NCBI RefSeq assembly: GCF_012726205.1
Contig: NZ_JAASAE010000008.1
Span: 80,873 to 144,872 of the forward strand
Direction: 5' to 3'
Source of the DNA: Rhodococcus sp. HNM0569
GTDB taxonomy: Bacteria; Actinomycetota; Actinomycetes; Mycobacteriales; Mycobacteriaceae
DNA: 64,000 nt
Below the pieces are notes generated by a model. That model saw only the letters and a list, made by a program, of their open reading frames with translations, searched no databases and was not told where the DNA came from. This document shows, piece by piece, positions 8,838-17,336 of this stretch. Each line of letters starts with the position of its first letter. Position 1 is the first letter of the stretch. The translations under genes were made by a program, and so were the position numbers.

Positions 8838-8915
8838 TATCCGCACCCCTGCTGTGCAGACGCACGCGTGGCCGTCGACGATCAGGGGTGCGGCTGCACA
8901 GTGCGGGTGCGGATA
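8838..8915. repeat. 22-bp imperfect inverted repeat spanning the end of the AbiEi-like gene
   Basis: Arms 8838-8859 and 8894-8915 match in 19 of 22 positions; the mismatches are a block of three in the middle. The right arm encodes the last residues of the AbiEi-like protein. Could act as its terminator. Confidence 0.6.
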
Positions 8916-9871
8916 CCCGCAAGAGCCGATGCGAGGCGGGTGAGAAACGGCTCCGGCTCGTCGAGATCCGCCCACGTCCAGCGCACCACGCGATAGCCCA
9001 GATCGCGGATCGCGTCTTCCCGGACCTTCTCCGCGAACACGACGTCGCCCGGTACCTGGCCGGGACGCAGCAACCGGCCGTACTCGACGCGCCCGTCGAA
9101 CTCGCCGACGACGCCCGCGCTCTCCCACAGGAAGTCGACACGACCGACGAACGCGCCGTCAGGATCGCGGATCTCCCACTGCGTGCGAGGTGGCGGCAGC
9201 CCGCGGGACGCGAACAGCGCCCGACTACGGGATTCGCCGACGCTCTCGCTCGCGGGATCGACGTGCACGGCGACGCGACGCGCGGCCGCGACGCCCCGTC
9301 TGCCCCTCGCCGCCGCCGGCACGGGATCGAACTCCGCTTGTGACAGACCGAAACGCGACGCAGCGGCGTCGGCCGTCACGAGCGCCTGCTCGAACGGCAC
9401 AGTGCACGCGAGGTCGACTACCGTACGTGCGGGTGTCGTGACGCGGACGCCGCCGAAGGACATGACGTCGCCGTCCAGCGCCGTGCAGTGCACCACGAGC
9501 CCCCTCTTGACCCGCCCGCCACCCTTGCGGTGCCTGCTGACGTGCACCTTGCCGAGTGGCACGCCCCAGAGCGGCAGGCCGAACACCACGGCCGCGGACT
9601 GGTGGCTCACGACGGCCTCGCCGGACATCGCGGGTAGCACTGCGTCGATCGCGGCGCGGTGTCTGCCGTCCACGTCGAGAGTCCGGTACACGGCCTCGTC
9701 GAGGTAGGCGCCGTGCCCGAGCCTGCGCCACCGTCCCCGCGTGTACTCGCGGCGGATCTCCGCGTCGGACAACCCACCTGCGAGCGCGCTCTCGCGCCTG
9801 ATCGGATGCACGTGCAGATCATGCGTGGCGCCGACGCAGCGCACCACCCCCGTCGGGCGATCTGTGGACAA
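8882..9871 (-). CDS. AbiEi-like N-terminal domain with C-terminal DUF559-like nuclease fold
   Basis: 329 residues. The N-terminal half (REYTRGRWRRLGHGAYL, then a winged-helix-like stretch) resembles the AbiEi antitoxin N-domain common in actinobacteria; the C-terminal part has VDFLWESAGVVGEFDG and ends EDAIRDLGYRVVRWTW, the layout of DUF559/very-short-patch-repair-like restriction-fold domains (D and E-x-D as possible metal ligands). No AbiEii toxin gene lies beside it, so a classical type IV toxin-antitoxin pair is not supported. Such solitary proteins are frequent in actinobacteria and have no known function. Palindromes flank both ends. Start may be later (several GTG codons). Confidence 0.75.
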   Translation of the reverse strand: MSTDRPTGVVRCVGATHDLHVHPIRRESALAGGLSDAEIRREYTRGRWRRLGHGAYLDEAVYRTLDVDGRHRAAIDAVLPAMSGEAVVSHQSAAVVFGLPLWGVPLGKVHVSRHRKGGGRVKRGLVVHCTALDGDVMSFGGVRVTTPARTVVDLACTVPFEQALVTADAAASRFGLSQAEFDPVPAAARGRRGVAAARRVAVHVDPASESVGESRSRALFASRGLPPPRTQWEIRDPDGAFVGRVDFLWESAGVVGEFDGRVEYGRLLRPGQVPGDVVFAEKVREDAIRDLGYRVVRWTWADLDEPEPFLTRLASALAGIRTRTVQPHP

Positions 9872-9897
9872 CCTCCGCCAGACGCACCCCGGCTATG

Positions 9898-9938
9898 CAC
9901 ACGCACCCCGACTCGCCGGGCGAATCGGGGTGCGTGTG
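9898..9938. terminator. Hairpin downstream of the VanW gene
   Basis: 20-bp arms (9898-9917 and 9919-9938) with one mismatch, 50 bases after the vanW-like stop and 27 bases before the AbiEi-like start. Separates two genes of the same strand. Confidence 0.75.
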
Positions 9939-9987
9939 GCAAGAACGGGTGCGTCTGTGGGCGACACCCGGCTATGACGCGGCGCGG

Positions 9988-12105
9988 CTACTCACCGTCG
10001 TCGCGGCTCGAGCGGCGTGTCGTGGTGGGTCGTGCCGACGACGACGTCGGTGCCGCGGACGTCGTTTCCGACGCGGATTCGGCTGCCGCGGCGGGCTTGT
10101 CGGGCTCCTCGCACACGACCGTCGGCTGCTGGTCGTAGCGGACGGTGCGAGTGTCGCGTGAGATCTCGCGGCCCGTCGCATGATCCGAGACAACGCGGGT
10201 GTCGCTCGTCGTGAAACCCTGCGCGCCCGACGATGCCGCGCAGTCGGGACCCGCGGGCAGACGGATCGTCTTGGGCTCGGTGAACTTCGAGCGTTCGCCG
10301 GTGATCGACTGCACGTCGACGGTCTTGGTGCCCCAGAACCGGATCGTCAGTTCCGAGCTGCCACCGATCGCCTGCACGAGAACGCCGGTGTCGGAGGGAT
10401 TGCGGAACTTCAGATCGATCGCGCCCTCGAAGACCGTGGCCTCGCGCGCCTCGGGGTAGCGCGAGATGTAGTACGAGTGCTCGGTGTGGTCGACGTCCTC
10501 CATGCCCGAGAAGTACGCGGCGTTGTAGAGGGTGGTCGCAACCTGGCTGACGCCACCGCCGACCGCGGTGTCCGGTCTGCCGTTGTTGATGATGCCTGCG
10601 TCGACGTAGCCCTCGGCGGTGCCGCGCGGACCCGTGTAACCGTTGAGCGAGAACGTTTCTCCCGGCTTGATCAACGCACCGTCGATCTCGCTCGCCGCGA
10701 GCCGGATGTTGACACCCGACTCCGCCGCGAAGCCACCCGTCGTGAACTCGCCGATCACCTCGCGCACGCCGAGCTTGTTCGCGGCATCCGTGGTGAGGGC
10801 GGCGGGCTTCGGTTCGTACACGACGTCGAGACGATGCGTGTCGACGACGGCCTGCGGCAGCTGCTCGAGAGTCCTGGGCCACGCGACGAGGTTGCCGTCG
10901 ATCGACGGCACCACGGTGGGCGCCCCGCCCGACAGTTCGATCTTCGCGTCACGCGGCTCGACCTCGCTCGGTTTCAGCTGCGGCGCGAGGATCCCGGTGG
11001 CCGCCTCCGCGTCGAACGCCGGCGCGAGCCCACCGTCGCCGTCCGGCGCGAACGAGAGCACCGCGCCGATCTGCTCGCGTGGGATGCGGGCTTCGAGGCC
11101 GTCGCGGCCGTGTGCGACGAGGTCGGCCGACGTGGCCGGGATCGCGACGTCGTGCAGCGCGCGGTCGACGGCGTCCTGGGACACGGTGACGTCGACCGAC
11201 TCGACGGGCAGCTCGACGGCGCGGCCGAAGGCCCACTCGTCGGCGAAGGCGTCGGCGGCCGCTGCGGCGTCGATGCTCTGGCCCGGGGCCGGCGACACCG
11301 GGACGGGGTTCGCACCTTCGAACACGATGGTGCCTTCGCGCGGCGCGCGGTCGGCCGTCCCGCGGAGCGTGTCGATCGACGCGGCGAGCGCGATGTCGTC
11401 GCGCGACGACACGACGCCCTGCTCGGTGGTGGTGAAGAACGACGCAAGACGGGTGAACGGGTTGAGCGGCTGCGAGGACACATGGTCGATCGTGGCGTCC
11501 CAGTCGACCGCGAGGCCCGCGGCCGACGGCACGATCTCGCCGTCGACGTCGCCCGCGTGCACCGCGACCGGCTGGTCGGCGCGCGGGTCGATCGCGGCAC
11601 GCAGCGTGGCCTCGGCGGCCTCGCGCGACTGCCCGCCGACGTCGACCCCGGCAACCGTGGCACCGCGGGGAAGCTTGCCGGACGACGCGATGACGTCGAC
11701 CGCGTAGCCGATGCCGAGCAGCGCCACGACACCACCCGCGACGGCCGCGACCTTGGCCCACGGCGCGGCGCCGAGCCGGCCCGGTGCCGTGTCCGGCGTC
11801 TGCGGCTCGGCAGGCGCGGCGTACTGCTGGGTCGCGTCGGCGCCCGGCACGCCTGCACTCGGCGCGCCCGCGGTCGGCGCTTCGGAGTAAGCGAGTGGAG
11901 CGTCGCTCGGCACCACCGGAATGACGCGGGTATCGTCCTCGCTGCCGTCCCCGGTGGACTGTCGGTGCTGCTCGGTGCGGTGGACCGGCTCGGTCTGCGC
12001 CTCGGCGGCCTCGTGCGGCGTCTGCGCCTCGGTGTCGTCGCGCGGCGCGTCGGACGCGCGCGGCGTGTTGTCGGGCGTGCGGCTCTCGCCGTCGTCCTCA
12101 GTCAA
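9988..12105 (-). CDS. VanW-family membrane-anchored cell-envelope protein
   Basis: 705 residues. A long acidic, Thr/Pro-rich cytoplasmic tail (1-115) precedes one transmembrane helix (about 119-140), then two peptidoglycan-binding-4-like repeats and a VanW domain with GGGVSQVATTLYNAAY. The C-terminus is a Ser/Thr/Arg-rich tail. Topology is type II: most of the protein faces the wall. VanW proteins accompany glycopeptide resistance and wall remodelling, but no biochemical activity is established. Here it is a single-gene unit with a hairpin-rich leader and a strong terminator. The disordered N-terminus could be a kinase target; inference only. Confidence 0.88.
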   Translation of the reverse strand: MTEDDGESRTPDNTPRASDAPRDDTEAQTPHEAAEAQTEPVHRTEQHRQSTGDGSEDDTRVIPVVPSDAPLAYSEAPTAGAPSAGVPGADATQQYAAPAEPQTPDTAPGRLGAAPWAKVAAVAGGVVALLGIGYAVDVIASSGKLPRGATVAGVDVGGQSREAAEATLRAAIDPRADQPVAVHAGDVDGEIVPSAAGLAVDWDATIDHVSSQPLNPFTRLASFFTTTEQGVVSSRDDIALAASIDTLRGTADRAPREGTIVFEGANPVPVSPAPGQSIDAAAAADAFADEWAFGRAVELPVESVDVTVSQDAVDRALHDVAIPATSADLVAHGRDGLEARIPREQIGAVLSFAPDGDGGLAPAFDAEAATGILAPQLKPSEVEPRDAKIELSGGAPTVVPSIDGNLVAWPRTLEQLPQAVVDTHRLDVVYEPKPAALTTDAANKLGVREVIGEFTTGGFAAESGVNIRLAASEIDGALIKPGETFSLNGYTGPRGTAEGYVDAGIINNGRPDTAVGGGVSQVATTLYNAAYFSGMEDVDHTEHSYYISRYPEAREATVFEGAIDLKFRNPSDTGVLVQAIGGSSELTIRFWGTKTVDVQSITGERSKFTEPKTIRLPAGPDCAASSGAQGFTTSDTRVVSDHATGREISRDTRTVRYDQQPTVVCEEPDKPAAAAESASETTSAAPTSSSARPTTTRRSSRDDGE

Positions 12106-12423
12106 AATCTGGACCTCTCAGCGGATCGTCGGTTGGCGACGCGACACGCGGTCGCGCGCAGCGTGCAGCCGAGACGGCACGCCTCACGGAACCCACCCCG
12201 CCTGCAACCATACCGGTCGACACGAAAGAGCCCCGTGCTGCTGCCAGGTCGGGGGTCAGGCAGCAACACGGGGCTATGAGGTGTATCGGAGCGACGCGCA
12301 AGGCGTTACACCCTCACGGAAAAAAGCGGGGGACCCGGCCACCCCTCGTTGCCGGGTCCCCGAAGAACCGCAGTTCGGACGCGGTTTCCGTCCTGAAACG
12401 GAAACCGCGTCCGATGCGGGAGG
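12106..12423. other. Structured intergenic region with four hairpins
   Basis: No gene seen. Inverted repeats follow one another: 12229-12275 (17-bp arms, one mismatch), 12277-12317 (9-10-bp arms with one bulge), 12329-12361 (11-bp perfect) and 12376-12413 (16-bp perfect). On the minus strand the third is followed by a T-run and fits the fadA2 terminator; the first is followed by CTCTTTC and also looks like a terminator. A small RNA between the two cannot be excluded. Confidence 0.6.
12321..12361 (-). terminator. fadA2 intrinsic terminator
   Basis: On the minus strand, an 11-bp perfect GC-rich stem (arms 12351-12361 and 12329-12339) followed by CGCTTTTTT. One of few T-tract terminators in this window. 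Confidence 0.85.
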
Positions 12424-13764
12424 TCAGCGCTCGATGATCGCGGTGACGCCGATGCCGCCTGCCGCGCAGATCGACACGAGGCCGCGTCCCGAGCCCTTTT
12501 CGGCGAGCGTTTTCGCGAGCGACGCCACAATGCGGCCGCCGGTCGCGGCGAACGGGTGCCCCGCCGCGAGCGACGAACCGTGCACGTTGAGCTTGCTGCG
12601 GTCGATCGAGCCGAGCGCGCCGTCGAGACCGAGGCGCTCCTTGCAGTACGCGTCGTCCTCGAACGCCTGCAGCGTCGCGAGCACGACGGACGCGAACGCC
12701 TCGTGGATCTCGTAGTAGTCGAAGTCCTGCAGCGTGAGGCCGTTGCGCTGCAGCAGGCGCGGGATGGCGTAGGTGGGGGCCATGAGCAGGCCGTCCTTGC
12801 CGTGCACGTAGTCGACGGCTGCGGTCTCCGAATCGACGAGATGCGCGAGCACCGGGAGGCTGCGCTCGGCGGCCCACTCGTCGGTCGACAGCAGGACCGC
12901 CGACGCACCGTCGGTGAGGGGCGTGGAGTTGCCCGCCGTCATCGTCGCGTCGCCGAGCTTGGTGCCGAAAACCGGCTTGAGCTTGGCCAGCTTCTCGGCC
13001 GTCGAGTCGGCGCGCAGGTTGTCGTCGCGGGTGAGCCCGAGGAACGGCGTGACCAGGTCGTCGAAGAAGCCGCTGTCGTACGCCTTCGCCATGTTCTGGT
13101 GGCTCGCGGCGGCCAGTTCGTCCTGCGCCTGGCGCGAGACGCCGAACTCCTTCGCCGTGATCGCGGCGTGCTCGCCCATCGACAGGCCCGTGCGCGGCTC
13201 GCCGTTGCGCGGGATCTCGATGCCGAGCATCGACGGACGCACATTGCCGAGCAGCTTGACGCGCTCGCCCGTCGACTTCGCGCGGTTGAGCGACAGCAGG
13301 AATTCGCGCAGGTCGTTGCCGACACCGATCGGCGCGTCCGACGTCGTGTCGACGCCGCCGCCGACGCCCGAGTCGATGCGGCCCGACGCGATCGCGTCAC
13401 CCACCGCGATGATCGACTGCAGACCAGTGCCACACGCCTGCTGCATGTCGAATGCAGGGGTGTAGGGGCTGAGCGCACTGCCGAGGACGCATTCGCGGAT
13501 CAGGTTGAAGTCGCGGCTGTGCTTGAGCACCGCGCCGCCGCCGACCATGCCGAGCCGCTCGCCCTGCAGGTTGAACCGGCTCACCAGGCCGTCGAGCGTG
13601 GCGGTGAACATGTCCTGGTTGGACGCGTGCGCGTACTTGCGGTCGGACCGAGCGAAGGGGATGCGGTTGCCACCGACGATGGCGACGGGACGCAGCTGCC
13701 TGCCGGCTTTGCCCGTGGCCGCGGAGGCCGTGTTCTTCGTGGTCGCGCGAGCTTTGCTGGTCAC
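12424..13764 (-). CDS. fadA2: Acetyl-CoA acetyltransferase / thiolase FadA2
   Basis: Thiolase of 446 residues that cleaves 3-ketoacyl-CoA with CoA or condenses acyl-CoAs. Active-site Cys111 lies in [10 protein letters not shown], with [15 protein letters not shown] and the C-terminal [11 protein letters not shown] supplying the other catalytic loops. I chose the GTG at 13764 because GGAG lies 6 bp upstream; an ATG 12 bases earlier and a GTG at 13809 are alternatives. The length fits FadA2 (Rv0243). It is divergent from fabG4-htdX and shares the palindrome at 13827. Together with those genes and fadE5 it covers beta-oxidation steps or their reversal. Confidence 0.93.
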   Translation of the reverse strand: MTSKARATTKNTASAATGKAGRQLRPVAIVGGNRIPFARSDRKYAHASNQDMFTATLDGLVSRFNLQGERLGMVGGGAVLKHSRDFNLIRECVLGSALSPYTPAFDMQQACGTGLQSIIAVGDAIASGRIDSGVGGGVDTTSDAPIGVGNDLREFLLSLNRAKSTGERVKLLGNVRPSMLGIEIPRNGEPRTGLSMGEHAAITAKEFGVSRQAQDELAAASHQNMAKAYDSGFFDDLVTPFLGLTRDDNLRADSTAEKLAKLKPVFGTKLGDATMTAGNSTPLTDGASAVLLSTDEWAAERSLPVLAHLVDSETAAVDYVHGKDGLLMAPTYAIPRLLQRNGLTLQDFDYYEIHEAFASVVLATLQAFEDDAYCKERLGLDGALGSIDRSKLNVHGSSLAAGHPFAATGGRIVASLAKTLAEKGSGRGLVSICAAGGIGVTAIIER

Positions 13765-13826
13765 TGGTGTCTCCATCGGTTTCCGAAACTGAGGCGGGTG
13801 GTGTGGCACGTGGTCCGCTACTATTC

Positions 13827-13840
13827 TTACTCAGCAGTAA
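13827..13840. promoter_or_regulatory. Shared 14-bp palindrome, copy 3 (fadA2 / fabG4 promoter)
   Basis: TTACT-CAGC-AGTAA with perfect arms, centred in the divergent promoter: 63 bp before fadA2 and 63 bp before fabG4. The most symmetric of the five copies. Proposed operator. Confidence 0.6.
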
Positions 13841-13902
13841 GTTACTTGTCGACACCACTCCGCTCGACACCACACGCAGTCTCGAAACGTAAAGGTGGGA
13901 AC

Positions 13903-15246
13903 GTGGCAGCGAAACAAGCGCCCGACCTGTACTCGCAATTCCTCTCCTCCGGCCCCGGCGGCTTCCTCGCCGACAAGGCGGGCCTGCCCAAGCCCGAGCC
14001 GCTGCGCCGCTACCGGGCAGGCGAGCCGGCACTGCCCGGCCCGCTGCTGATCGGCGGCAGCGGACGGCTCGTCGAGCCGCTGCGCGAGATGCTGTCCGAC
14101 TACCCGGCTGCGCAGCCGCACGACACCAAGCTCGGCGGGCTCCTGTTCGACGCGACCGGCATCGAGACGATCGACGACCTCGTGCAGCTGTTCGAGTTCT
14201 TCCAGCCGCACATGCGCAGCCTCGCACCGTGCGCGCGTCTCGTCGTCGTCGGCACCACGCCCGACCAGGCAGGCAGCGTCGACGCACACATCGCGCAGCG
14301 CGCACTCGAAGGCTTCACCCGCAGCGTCGGCAAGGAACTGCGCCGCGGTGCGACTGTCCAGCTCGTCTACCAGTCGCCCGCCGCCACCCCCGGCGCGTCG
14401 GGCCTCGAGTCGACGCTCCGGTTCGTGCTGTCCGCCAAGTCCGCCTTCGTCGACGGCCAGGTGATCCACGCCGACGACAAGGACTCGGTCGCCCCCGCGA
14501 GCTGGGACAAGCCGCTCGACGGCAAGATCGCCGTCGTGACCGGTGCGGCGCGCGGCATCGGAGCGACCATCGCCGAGGTGCTCTCGCGCGACGGCGCACA
14601 CGTCATCTGCGCCGACATCCCCGCCGCGGGAGAAGCGCTGTCGCAGACCGCGAACAAGGTGGGCGGCACGGCGCTCGCACTCGACGTCACCGCGCCCGAC
14701 GCGGCCGACAAGCTGGCCGAGCACGCCACGGAACGCCACGGCGGCATCGACATCATCGTGCACAATGCGGGCATCACGCGCGACAAGCTGCTCGCCAACA
14801 TGGACGAGGGCCGTTGGAACTCGGTCATCGGCGTCAACCTCGCTGCACCGCACCGCATCACCAACGCGCTCGTCGAGAAGGGCGTGCTGCGCGAGAACGG
14901 CCGAGTGATCGACGTGTCGTCGATCGCAGGCATCGCGGGCAACCGCGGCCAGACCAACTACGGCGCGTCCAAGGCAGGCGTCATCGGTCTCGTGCAGGCC
15001 GAGGCTCCGGTGCTCGCCGACAAGAAGATCACCATCAACGCCGTCGCTCCCGGCTTCATCGAAACCGCGATGACCGCGGCCATCCCGTTCGCGACGCGCG
15101 AGGCCGGACGCCGCATGAGCTCGCTGTTGCAGGGCGGCCAGACCGTCGACGTCGCCGAGACCGTCGCGTACTTCGCCAGCCCCGCATCGAATGCCGTCAC
15201 CGGCCAGATCGTCCGCGTGTGCGGACAGGGCTTCCTGGGCGCGTGA
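13903..15246 (+). CDS. fabG4: High-molecular-weight 3-oxoacyl reductase FabG4
   Basis: Two-domain short-chain dehydrogenase of 447 residues reducing 3-oxoacyl-CoA/ACP to the 3-hydroxy form. The N-terminal half (about 1-200) is a flavodoxin-like domain without a cofactor motif; the C-terminal half carries TGAARGIG (213-220), NAG (288-290) and the catalytic Ser340, Tyr353 and Lys357. Start is a GTG preceded by AAAGGTGGGA. The M. tuberculosis homologue (Rv0242c) is 454 residues and prefers NADH. It overlaps htdX by one base (TGATG), so reductase and dehydratase are made together, and it faces fadA2 across a shared operator. Confidence 0.93.
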   Translation: MAAKQAPDLYSQFLSSGPGGFLADKAGLPKPEPLRRYRAGEPALPGPLLIGGSGRLVEPLREMLSDYPAAQPHDTKLGGLLFDATGIETIDDLVQLFEFFQPHMRSLAPCARLVVVGTTPDQAGSVDAHIAQRALEGFTRSVGKELRRGATVQLVYQSPAATPGASGLESTLRFVLSAKSAFVDGQVIHADDKDSVAPASWDKPLDGKIAVVTGAARGIGATIAEVLSRDGAHVICADIPAAGEALSQTANKVGGTALALDVTAPDAADKLAEHATERHGGIDIIVHNAGITRDKLLANMDEGRWNSVIGVNLAAPHRITNALVEKGVLRENGRVIDVSSIAGIAGNRGQTNYGASKAGVIGLVQAEAPVLADKKITINAVAPGFIETAMTAAIPFATREAGRRMSSLLQGGQTVDVAETVAYFASPASNAVTGQIVRVCGQGFLGA

Positions 15247-16109
15247 TGGCACGCGACACGGTCCACCTCGACCGGCTCCCCAGCACGCTCGACATCTACG
15301 CGCGCGCGGTGCGCAGCGCGCTGCCCGTCGTCGGCGCCCACGGCACCACGGCCCCGTCCACCACGATCGCGGTGGACGGGCTGCGCGTCGACCCCGACAA
15401 CCTCGCCGGCTACACCAAGGTGACCGGGCTACGGCTGTCGGACTCGCTGCCGATCACCTATCCGTTCACGCTCGTGTTCCCCGTGGTCATGAAACTCATG
15501 GTGTCCGAAGGCTTCCCGTTCCCCGCGATCGGTTCGGTGCACGCGGAGAACGTGATCGAGCAGCTGCGCCCCATCTCGTCGAGTGAGCCGCTGGATGTGC
15601 GGGTGCACGCCGAGAACCTGCGTGAGCACCGCAAGGGCATGCTCATCGACGTCGTGAGCGAGGTGAGCGTCGGCCGCGAGCTCGTGTGGCGACAGACGTC
15701 GAGTTTCCTTCGGCAGCAACGCACGTCACTGTCCGACGCGCCGCGCCCCGAGCCCAAGGCCGACGAGCTGCCGCCGCCTCCGCTGCGCACCCTGCGAGTG
15801 GACCAGACGACGATCGGCCGCTACGCCGCGGTGTCGGGCGACCGCAACCCGATCCACGTGTCTTCCCTGGGCGCCAAGGCATTCGGATTCCCGAAGACCA
15901 TCGCACACGGCATGTGGACCGCCGCCGCGGTGCTGTCGACCGTCGAGGGCCGCGTGCCCGATGCCGTGACCTACAGCGTGCGGTTCGGCAAGCCGATCGT
16001 CCTGCCTGCGACCCTCAACCTGTACGCCGATCAGACGTCGGACGGGTGGAATCTGGCTGTGCGGCACCCGAAGAAGGGCTATCCGCACCTCACGGCGACG
16101 CTGCGCTGA
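15246..16109 (+). CDS. htdX: (R)-3-hydroxyacyl dehydratase HtdX
   Basis: Double hot-dog MaoC-type hydratase of 287 residues acting on (3R)-hydroxyacyl-CoA/ACP. The signature GDRNPIHVSSLGAKAFGFP holds the catalytic Asp199 and His204; the N-terminal hot-dog half is non-catalytic. Its ATG overlaps the fabG4 stop. The pair matches Rv0242c-Rv0241c of M. tuberculosis. A perfect hairpin and a tandem repeat array follow the stop. Whether it serves FAS-II-like elongation or beta-oxidation is not clear from sequence; the neighbours allow both. Confidence 0.92.
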   Translation: MARDTVHLDRLPSTLDIYARAVRSALPVVGAHGTTAPSTTIAVDGLRVDPDNLAGYTKVTGLRLSDSLPITYPFTLVFPVVMKLMVSEGFPFPAIGSVHAENVIEQLRPISSSEPLDVRVHAENLREHRKGMLIDVVSEVSVGRELVWRQTSSFLRQQRTSLSDAPRPEPKADELPPPPLRTLRVDQTTIGRYAAVSGDRNPIHVSSLGAKAFGFPKTIAHGMWTAAAVLSTVEGRVPDAVTYSVRFGKPIVLPATLNLYADQTSDGWNLAVRHPKKGYPHLTATLR

Positions 16110-16127
16110 CCCAGCCGGCCGGGCACG

Positions 16128-16166
16128 ATGTCACACCGTGTGCGCTCGATGCACACGGTGTGACAT
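16128..16166. terminator. Bidirectional terminator between htdX and tetR
   Basis: Perfect 16-bp arms (16128-16143 and 16151-16166) with a 7-base loop, between convergent genes. The right arm runs into the first copy of the tandem repeat. Confidence 0.8.
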
Positions 16167-16262
16167 TGCGGCCTGCGGCCGAGGGGTGACATTGCGGCCT
16201 GCGGCCGGGGGGTGACATTGCGGCCTGCGGCCGAGGGGTGACATTGCGGCCTGCGGCCGGGG
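16161..16262. repeat. 26-bp tandem repeat, four copies
   Basis: Units start at 16161, 16187, 16213 and 16239, each TGACATTGCGGCCTGCGGCC plus a 6-base end that alternates between GAGGGG and GGGGGG. Every unit contains the small hairpin CGGCC-TGC-GGCCG. The array ends directly at the tetR stop codon and holds no gene. Confidence 0.92.
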
Positions 16263-16263
16263 A

Positions 16264-16866
16264 TCAGTCGGACTTCTTCTTGCTGCCCGCGAGGCCACGC
16301 CACGCGAGCTGTTCGAGGAGATCGGCGGCGTGCTCGACGGAGATCTCGCCACCCGCGACCCGGTCGGCGACCGCCTCACCCGCGCCCACCAGGGCCACAC
16401 CGAAGATGCGGAAGTCCTGGTCGGGCGACGGCTCCTTGGTGCTCGACTCGATGAGGTGCGCGGTGAGCTCGACGAGGCGGTCGCGGCTGGTCTGCACCGT
16501 GCCGACGAACGCCTGCTGCCCGAGTGCCTGCCGGTAGAGCACCATCCACGAATCGCGGTTCTCGCCGACGAAGCCGAGGAACGACTCGAGCGCGACTCGC
16601 AACTGTTCGCGCGGCGTGAGCGTGGGATCGCCTGCGGGCGAGAGGGCCTCGACGAATCGCGCGGCCTCGCGCTGAATGCACGCGGCGAACAGTTCGTCCT
16701 TCGAGCCGTAGTACAGATACAGCATCGGCTTCGAGATCTCGGCGCGGGCCGCGATCGCGTCCATGGACGTCTCGTGGAAGCCGCGTTCGGAGAACACTGC
16801 GACGGCAGCGTCGAGCATCTGCTGCTCGCGGACTGCGCGCGGCAATCGCTTGGTACCGCCTGCCAT
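16264..16866 (-). CDS. TetR-family regulator, candidate master of the shared palindrome
   Basis: Regulator of 200 residues. The helix-turn-helix is at about 20-62 with recognition segment ISKPMLYLYYGSKDELF; the C-terminus ends in a Lys-rich tail. It corresponds in place to Rv0238 of M. tuberculosis, between htdX and lpqI. A copy of the TTACC-N4-GGTA palindrome lies 33 bp before its ATG, so it probably represses itself; the same palindrome is found in front of fabH, fadE5, fadA2/fabG4 and the acyltransferase/DUF3068 pair. An acyl-CoA-type ligand would make sense for such targets. The regulon is inferred, not shown. Confidence 0.87.
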   Translation of the reverse strand: MAGGTKRLPRAVREQQMLDAAVAVFSERGFHETSMDAIAARAEISKPMLYLYYGSKDELFAACIQREAARFVEALSPAGDPTLTPREQLRVALESFLGFVGENRDSWMVLYRQALGQQAFVGTVQTSRDRLVELTAHLIESSTKEPSPDQDFRIFGVALVGAGEAVADRVAGGEISVEHAADLLEQLAWRGLAGSKKKSD

Positions 16867-16898
16867 TCGCCCTCCAAACCGTAGTGAACCACTCGATC

Positions 16899-16912
16899 TT
16901 ACCCTACGGTAG
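16899..16912. promoter_or_regulatory. Shared 14-bp palindrome, copy 4 (own promoter of tetR)
   Basis: TTACC-CTAC-GGTAG, 33 bp upstream of the TetR start codon. Expected place for an autoregulatory operator. Confidence 0.55.
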
Positions 16913-16979
16913 GAAAGGCCTGGTCAGCACGGGTGCGGTCGCCGCCGAGAGCAGGAACGACGCCGAGGGCAGAAACGAT

Positions 16980-17297
16980 TCAGTACGGATTGCCCGCGTT
17001 GTACGCGTACTGACGCTCCATGTAGGCCTGCGTGTTCGCGTCCGGAACGGCAGTGGGATCGAGGCAGTAGCCCTTCTGAGTCCACGCGAACGTGCCGGTG
17101 CCCCAATCGAACTTCCACTCGTACGGGCACTCGGGCGGCTGCGGCGCGCACACGTGACCCTCCGGGCAGGTGGCCGTGACGGCGGCCGCGGGTGCCGCGA
17201 GCCCGACCGCGCCCACCACGAGCGCACCCGCCGCCAGCGTTCCTCCGGCAGCGACGCGGGCAACGACACGGCTAGCCGTGATTGCACGTACCGACAC
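16980..17297 (-). CDS. Small secreted cysteine-containing protein, unknown function
   Basis: 105 residues: a signal peptide (about 1-39, ending APAAAV) and a mature part of about 66 residues with four cysteines (44, 50, 57, 78) that could form two disulfides, three Trp and many Tyr. No family recognised. It lies between tetR and lpqI on the same strand; the gap to lpqI is only 39 bp, so it may be the second gene of the lpqI transcript. Real gene status is supported by the clear export signal and RBS-like AGGGGAGG before the start. Confidence 0.72.
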   Translation of the reverse strand: MSVRAITASRVVARVAAGGTLAAGALVVGAVGLAAPAAAVTATCPEGHVCAPQPPECPYEWKFDWGTGTFAWTQKGYCLDPTAVPDANTQAYMERQYAYNAGNPY

Positions 17298-17336
17298 GAA
17301 AACCTCCCCTACGCAACAAATTCTGCGCAGAGGACG

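Noticed and set aside
6925..9141. Long minus-strand open frame opposite fadE5
   Set aside because: No motif, Arg/Val-rich antisense shadow of a certain gene.
8882..9871. Type IV toxin-antitoxin pair (AbiE)
   Set aside because: Only the antitoxin-like domain is present; neighbours are fadE5 and a VanW gene, no nucleotidyltransferase toxin.
12229..12275. Hairpin with CCAGGTC resembling the small SRP RNA, or a 6C RNA
   Set aside because: The GGAA tetraloop and symmetric internal loop of SRP RNA are missing, and the second C-rich hairpin of 6C RNA is absent.
12556..13902. Apparent 450-codon N-terminal extension of FabG4
   Set aside because: It is antisense to fadA2 and lacks motifs; a GTG with AAAGGTGGGA at 13903 gives the proper protein.
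16161..16262. CRISPR array
   Set aside because: Units are directly adjacent without spacers and no cas gene is near. It is a simple tandem repeat.
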